A stretch of 64,000 nt of DNA, taken from positions 496,001-560,000 of the forward strand of contig JALRMH010000008.1 in assembly GCA_026119935.1 (NCBI GenBank), in the 5' to 3' direction. Below the pieces are notes generated by a model. It had not been told where the DNA came from, did no database searches, and worked only from the letters and a program-made list of their open reading frames with translations. The first letter of the stretch is position 1. Every line of letters begins with the position of its first letter. The translations under genes were made by a program, and so were the position numbers. The stretch comes from Endothia cerciana. Taxonomy: Eukaryota; Ascomycota; Sordariomycetes; Diaporthales; Cryphonectriaceae. Of the stretch, positions 59,301-64,000 are shown one piece after another.

Positions 59301-59463
59301 CGAGTTTCTCTAGCTGAAGCCTGATCTCATCCTCGGCCTCGGCCTCGCGCAGCTTGAAGTCGGCTTGGATGCTCGCGATACCTTTTTCGTAGGAAAGCCG
59401 AAGCTGGTGTGTATGACTAGGGGGGGAACCGGGAAGCTCCGCGTCAGGTTGTGCATTGGCCAT
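56323..59463 (-). CDS. Large coiled-coil and disordered protein, unknown function, five exons
   Basis: Exons 59463-59035, 58963-58645, 58579-58511, 58445-57673 and 57612-56323 give 959 residues. Introns are 71, 65, 65 and 60 nt, each with GT-AG; the first has GCTGACG and the fourth CCTGACT as branch sites. The fourth is an exact multiple of three and holds a TAG, so it can look like a stop in a continuous frame. Residues about 15-140 form a Glu/Lys-rich coiled coil (YEKGIASIQADFKLREAEAE...). Then come Pro/Ser-rich sequence, a small ordered module at 270-460 (FYFHAPETASVAL, WYLVVVLPQLDWYAVG, AWVKAEDLRARDFVHFRGVD) and a long disordered C-terminus rich in Ser, Gln and Pro. I recognise no family. 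Alternatively the coiled-coil part (59463-59014, 149 residues) and the rest (ATG 58993) are two genes, but they would lie only 20 nt apart. Confidence 0.6.
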
Positions 59464-61243
59464 GACTGGTTGTATACGTGCAAACGAGGAGGATGATTTC
59501 TTGGATGAGATGTCTTGAGAAGGGAAATACCGGAGAGTGAGAAGTCCAGAGAGACTAAGAGAGAAGGAAGGGGAGGGGAAGACAGACAGATAAATAAGAG
59601 GAAGAGAGGAAGAGAGAGAGGGGGGGGGGGCGGGGAGGGATAGGGAGAATGAGAGAAGAAAGTCCAACGGACAACGGCGATAGCATCGACTGCCTGCCCA
59701 GCTCATCAACCATCCCCGTCATCGATCTGCATGAGCACCAAAAGCATGGGAAGCTAGTGCGCGGCATCTTTAACAATATGTCCTCGGGTGTGCGTGCAGA
59801 CTTGATAAGTCTTTCGCGTGCAGCCTTGCCAGCCCGGCCAGGCCTGTAGTTACACGAACGGCGGCGAGGGCTCTATCTCAAGCGCCGACCTCAAGCGCCC
59901 CGCCCAGCCTGGCACATCCCTCGTAGACCCTGTGAGGTGTAGTCCCAGTTCTGTGGCGAGCTTTCTGAACCGCTGGCCGGAACCTGCACCGGCTATGCGG
60001 TGAGTCACGTTTGAACACGCAGTCGTCCTCGTAGGATCAAGTGGACTAACGAGGACCTCCATCATATCCCCGCCGAGAGAGGTCGCAGGTGACGGTTGCG
60101 TAGCAGGCGTCGCCCTAACCTATCCGTAACAGGTGTTGCCCTAACCTATCCGTAACAGGTGTCGCCCTAACCTATCGCTAAGGCGTTAGGAGCCCCATGG
60201 TCGAGACCAGACCACACCGGTCTAGAACTGGCGTGCTGAAGGCCTTTGTCCTGAAGTCTCTGCCCTCTGCCGATCGATCTGTACCCGCGGGCGTAGATTC
60301 CTGTGTTGACACTGGCAGTGCGAGATGAAGATGACCAAGCTCCTACCCTTCCGAACCAGCACCAGGAGAGCTGAGGCGCGGCACGAGCGTGTACCCGAGC
60401 CGCACCCACGATGATATGGTCAGGTGTTTGGCCCGAGGAAGATCGAGGAGAGGGGTGCTGTGACGGAGGATAACAACGGCGCACACCGCCAAAACCAAGA
60501 GCCAGGCTCATCACATGTGCCGTCCGTGCCCTCTCAAACCCTTTATGGGCGGGATGAAGTACCTCACACCCCGCTCTCGGAGGTAATCAAGCAGATCCAG
60601 GCCGGGTGACCCGGCAGGATCCAAAAGCACCGCCGGAGCCGCAGCGAATGCGGGCAGCGGAGGGTCGGAGGGTCGGAGACATGGCAGCGGCCTGGGGAGG
60701 ACGGTCAGAACGCTCATTGCGGCCACGGAGGAGAGGACTTGGGCAAGCACAATATACAGACGCCTGACACGCCACTCCCGAGTTGATTCGAGGCTGAGGT
60801 GGGCCCCATTGCCGTCGTCGTACATGCTACGTACAGTACTACGCACCGGCCGTGACATATGATGCCGGACCCGGTTCGGCGCCCCATTAATAATCCTGTG
60901 CTGATTAACTAGTTACGAGGGAGAGCCTTATGTAACCATCAGGCAAGCCTGGTAGTCTGGTAGGGGGCGCCCAATGGAGATTGGCTTGAGCATTTCGAAC
61001 GTCATCCCGTTATGTCCGCCGACTCAGAGCGGAATCTTGTCTGCGCCTTCGGCAGACCACTGTCCCGGCGAGCTGTGGATACGGCAGCCTTCAAGACCTC
61101 GGGAAAGCAACATGAGGTGCACTATAAAATGCCATCATCCCTCGTCCCCGCGTCCTGATCTTGGTCACAGAGGGATAACGCCCCGGCCCCGGTATATCTG
61201 ACGCCTTGCGACCCTCACTGACCAGTAGTTACTTACAATCAAC
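59464..61243. other. Divergent intergenic region
   Basis: Promoters of the coiled-coil gene and the GST gene. Contains a G/A-rich leader (59540-59660), the 26-bp tandem array at 60105-60182 and no supported gene. Confidence 0.5.
60105..60182 (+). repeat. Three tandem 26-bp units carrying CCCTAAC
   Basis: Three head-to-tail copies (60105-60130, 60131-60156, 60157-60182) differ at three or four bases. Each has GCCCTAACCTAT, which includes the telomere-like CCCTAA hexamer. Confidence 0.9.
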
Positions 61244-62024
61244 ATGTCTCTCGAAGTTCACCACCTCCACCTCTCCCAATCCGAGAGGATCGTGTGGCTG
61301 CTGGAGGTATGATGGTGCACGCCCACACACAGACCAAGGTAGACCGCTCGCTCACCCAGACCAGGAGCTCAAGACCCCCTACGATCTTCACGTCCACGAG
61401 CGCGACCCGCAGACCGCCCTGGCGCCGGCAAGCCTCAAGTCCATCAACCCCTTCGGCACCGCCCCCTACTTCCGGGACACCAAGGTCTCGCCGCCCGTGG
61501 AGCTCTCCGAGTCGGGCGCCATCGTCGAGTACATCCTGACCGTCTACGGCGGCAACGCCCCGGTGCGGCTGACCCGGACGCCGGACGACAAGGAATATGG
61601 GGCCTACCTGCAGTGGCTGCACTACGCCAACGGCTCCCTGCAGCCAACCATGAGCCGGAACATGACCTTCCTGCTCGCCGGCATCGGCAGCGGGAACCCC
61701 GCCTTCGCGGCATTCAGGGCCAGGACGGACACCGCGCTGAGGCGGCTGGACGGGAGGCTCGCGGGGAACAGGTACCTGGCGGGCGAGGAGCTGAGCGTGG
61801 CCGACATCATGAGCGTGTTCAGCCTGACGACCATGCGGGGGTTCTACCCGCTGGATCTGTCCCCGTACCCGAACATCCTGAGGTACCTGAAGGATGTCGC
61901 AGCGCGCCCGGGATACCAGGAGGCGAACAGGAAGGGCGACCACGGGATGGAGCCGATGATCACGGCCAAGGTCAAGGGGGCCACCCAGTTTCCGCCCTTC
62001 GCCAAGGCGCTCGAGAAGATCTAG
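61244..62024 (+). CDS. Glutathione S-transferase (GTT1-like)
   Basis: Exons 61244-61306 and 61365-62024, with a 58-nt intron (GTATGA...GACCAG), give 240 residues. The N-terminal thioredoxin-like domain shows HHLHLSQSERIVWLLEEL, then NPFGTAPYF with the cis-Pro loop and ELSESGAIVEYIL, whose Glu-Ser binds the glutamyl group of glutathione. The helical C-terminal domain has RRLDGRLAGNRYLAGEELSVADI, the N-capping box typical of GSTs, and ends PPFAKALEKI. Likely a cytosolic detoxification enzyme; the closest named group is fungal GTT1/GstA-like. The start follows AAC, a normal context. The antisense strand has a longer frame that is a GC shadow. Confidence 0.92.
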
Positions 62025-63161
62025 GCGGGTGCGGTTGCCCATGAGTTGAGAGAGTGAGCAAGGACATGCTGTCATATACACACATACACATACAAGAGGA
62101 GCATTACAAATCACTGCGCCCGCCTCAAGGGCTCTCTATTGAGTCCGAAGACCCTGTATCGTATTTTCCTAAGCAGGGAGCCACGCTATGAGCCTGAAAG
62201 GGTCTTGAAAGGGTTAAAGGGTCTAAGAGAACTCGGTGGCTATCTGTCATGGGTGGAATGAGGTGAGGCAGAACGGTCGGCATTCGTAGCCTCGGCATAT
62301 GCTCTGAGCTGAGCTTGAGAAGGTCTGACTGCTAGCTCTACTTTGCGGTCGAGTCGATTGTCTCTTGTAGCCCTCATTCTAACGGATGAACAGCAGTGGG
62401 TCTGTTGTAGACCTTGGGTGCGTTTGACAGGTGGATTACCTGACCTCTCATGATATAACGGTGTCGGCTGGAGAGATCAAAGGTGGTGAGCCTTTGCAGA
62501 GGAACAGGACACTACACCATAGCTACCTAAGCCCTCACAGCACTCTAGGCACCTACCATAGCACTATGGTGCCAGTAGAGAGCGTACTTACATACAGTAT
62601 TGGAAAGCTGCACGGGCAGATGATCAGGGACACCCCTGCTGATTCGCGGCAGCAGCGCTCAGAGCATAACCGCGGCTTTCGATGGGGGGCTCTGGTCAGG
62701 GCTTGGGCAGCCGAGCCAGGGCACCCGGCCCCCTGGCACCTGAGCCCAAGCAGACATGCGAAATAGAGGGTGACAGGGGTTGTGATTTGATCATGAACAT
62801 TCATCTCCCAGCCATCATCATCGACGTCGCCGGCCCTCCCTCCTCTCTTCCTGCATACGACAGCACTGCGTGGTCAACTGCATCTGCCCCCCCTACCAAT
62901 GTGCTGCCTGTATATGATCTTGCCTGCATCTTGAATTTCCACACACAAGCGCCTAGAGAGCCGCGCTTCCCACCTAACCCGTCCGACTCAGCCGGCAAAC
63001 CCCCTCGGTTTTGACTGCAGACATCACAGAACGGTTACGTAGCCGCCAAGCAGGCTGCGATCGAACAACAACCATCAGCGGGCTCGGTACCAGTACGGCA
63101 TTGCGAGTACGCAGTAGCTCTCTGGAAGCAGTATCTTGGCTCCTAGGCTACCATAGTCATC
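62025..63161. other. Intergenic region
   Basis: 3' flank of the GST gene and promoter/leader of EDE1. A CCATAG-CA-CTATGG palindrome lies at 62556-62569. No gene supported. Confidence 0.5.
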
Positions 63162-64000
63162 ATGGCAGAGAGCAGCAGCGTCGATCCGGGTGCGTCTCTT
63201 CCCCTTGCCCGTCTACAACTACTGCTACCGGCCTTCCCTCACGAGGGATCGCGCAGCATGTCTTGTGCAACACATACCGCCTTCGACCGAAGCTGACAGG
63301 ATGCTCATACTTACAGCTGCCCCCAACCTTAACCTCACCCCTGACGAGAAGCGAGTCTACGGCCAACTTTTCCGACTGGCAGACACCGATAATGTCGGAG
63401 TCGTCACAGGAGAGATTGCCGTCAAGTTCTTCGAGAAGACGAGACTCGACTCGAGGATACTAGGCGAGGTCTGGCAGATTGCAGATCAGGAGAACCGGGG
63501 CTTCTTGACCCCCGCCGGCTTTGGCGTCGCCCTGCGCCTGATCGGCCACGCCCAAGCCGGTCGCGAGCCAACACCGCAGATCGCCCTACAGCCCGGTCCC
63601 GTTCCGCGCCTTGATGGCTTCACTCCCGCGCCGCCACCGCTGGCGCCGGCTCCCACCGGCTCCCCGCAGCCCATCTCTGCCCAGGGGACGGGCAACGCTC
63701 CCATTCGCATCCCACCGCTGATGCCGGATAAGGTCGCGCAATATGCAGGATTGTTTGAGCGCCAGCCCCTGAGCGGGAACATGTTGAGTGGCGAACAGGC
63801 GCGCCAGATCTTTGAGAAATCCGGTCTGCCCAACGAGACGCTGGGCCGCATCTGGCAACTTGCCGACACGGAGCAGAGGGGCGCCCTGGTGATGACTGAG
63901 TTCGTCATTGCTATGCACTTGTTGACCAGCATGAAGAGCGGCACTCTAAGGGCCCTGCCAAATATCCTCCCGGCCGCTCTGTACGAGGCCGCTACGCGGC
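63162..64000 (+). CDS. EDE1: Ede1-like EH-domain endocytic scaffold, 5' part
   Basis: Exon 1 is 63162-63189 and exon 2 starts at 63317 (127-nt intron, GTGCGT...TTACAG) and runs off the window, so 237 residues are visible. Two EH domains are present. The first (about 13-92) has KRVYGQLFRLADTDNVGVV, LGEVWQIADQENRGFLTPAG and RLIGHAQAG. The second (about 140-235) has VAQYAGLFERQ, ARQIFEKSGLPNETLGRIW and QLADTEQRGALVMTEFVIAM. The Trp in each W-Q-I/L-A-D segment sits in the NPF-binding pocket. Between them is a Pro-rich linker. In yeast Ede1 is an early arriving scaffold at endocytic sites, with a coiled coil and UBA domain further downstream, outside this window. Confidence 0.93.

Noticed and set aside
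61239..62114. 291-codon minus-strand frame opposite the GST gene
   Set aside because: Antisense shadow; the GST reading has clear catalytic and structural motifs.

Overview
The window is nuclear DNA of a filamentous ascomycete (Pezizomycotina; probably Sordariomycetes from gene content, though I cannot name a genus). Genes are GC-rich in third positions and are split by short introns (47-220 nt) with fungal GTRNGT donors, CTRAY branch sites and YAG acceptors. Long intergenic stretches carry polypyrimidine tracts, microsatellites and C/G homopolymers. I recognised no tRNA, rRNA, CRISPR array or intact transposon.

Layout. 0-2.8 kb: a DUF6604-like gene on the minus strand, interrupted by two in-frame stops. 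3.9-6.1 kb: a secreted GH28 pectinase facing a small serine/alanine-rich GPI-anchored protein, tail to tail. 8.3-9.4 kb: a PaxB/Pyr4-type membrane terpene cyclase homologue standing alone. 9.4-20 kb: about 10.6 kb almost without genes, with only a frameshifted small secreted-protein gene near 19 kb. 20-24.5 kb, all minus strand: a small spliced membrane protein, a rhomboid protease and a secreted alpha/beta hydrolase. 26.7-31.8 kb: an RS-rich protein, a 95-residue three-exon protein and a beta-lactamase-fold protein lacking the nucleophilic serine. 33.7-38.5 kb: VPS60 and an FWD-1-like F-box/WD40 protein, convergent. 40.6-41.7 kb: a methyltransferase with an apparent one-base frameshift. 46.0-49.3 kb: CDC24, preceded by a long microsatellite-rich leader region. 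51.9-53.6 kb: an FucP-like MFS transporter. 54.9-55.5 kb: a six-cysteine secreted protein. 56.3-59.5 kb: a 959-residue coiled-coil protein of unknown function. 61.2-62.0 kb: a glutathione S-transferase. 63.2 kb to the end: the first part of EDE1.

The housekeeping genes cover endomembrane traffic and polarity: VPS60 (ESCRT-III), EDE1 (endocytosis), CDC24 (Cdc42 GEF) and the F-box protein (SCF ubiquitin ligase). The accessory genes (pectinase, GPI protein, secreted proteins, hydrolase, sugar transporter, GST) fit a plant-associated or saprotrophic lifestyle. They do not form a recognisable biosynthetic cluster. The most useful new items are several short spliced genes that single-ORF inspection misses, a lone terpene-cyclase homologue with both catalytic acids, a probable pseudoenzyme, several broken reading frames and an unusual density of C/G homopolymers. 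I found no clear undescribed multi-gene system.
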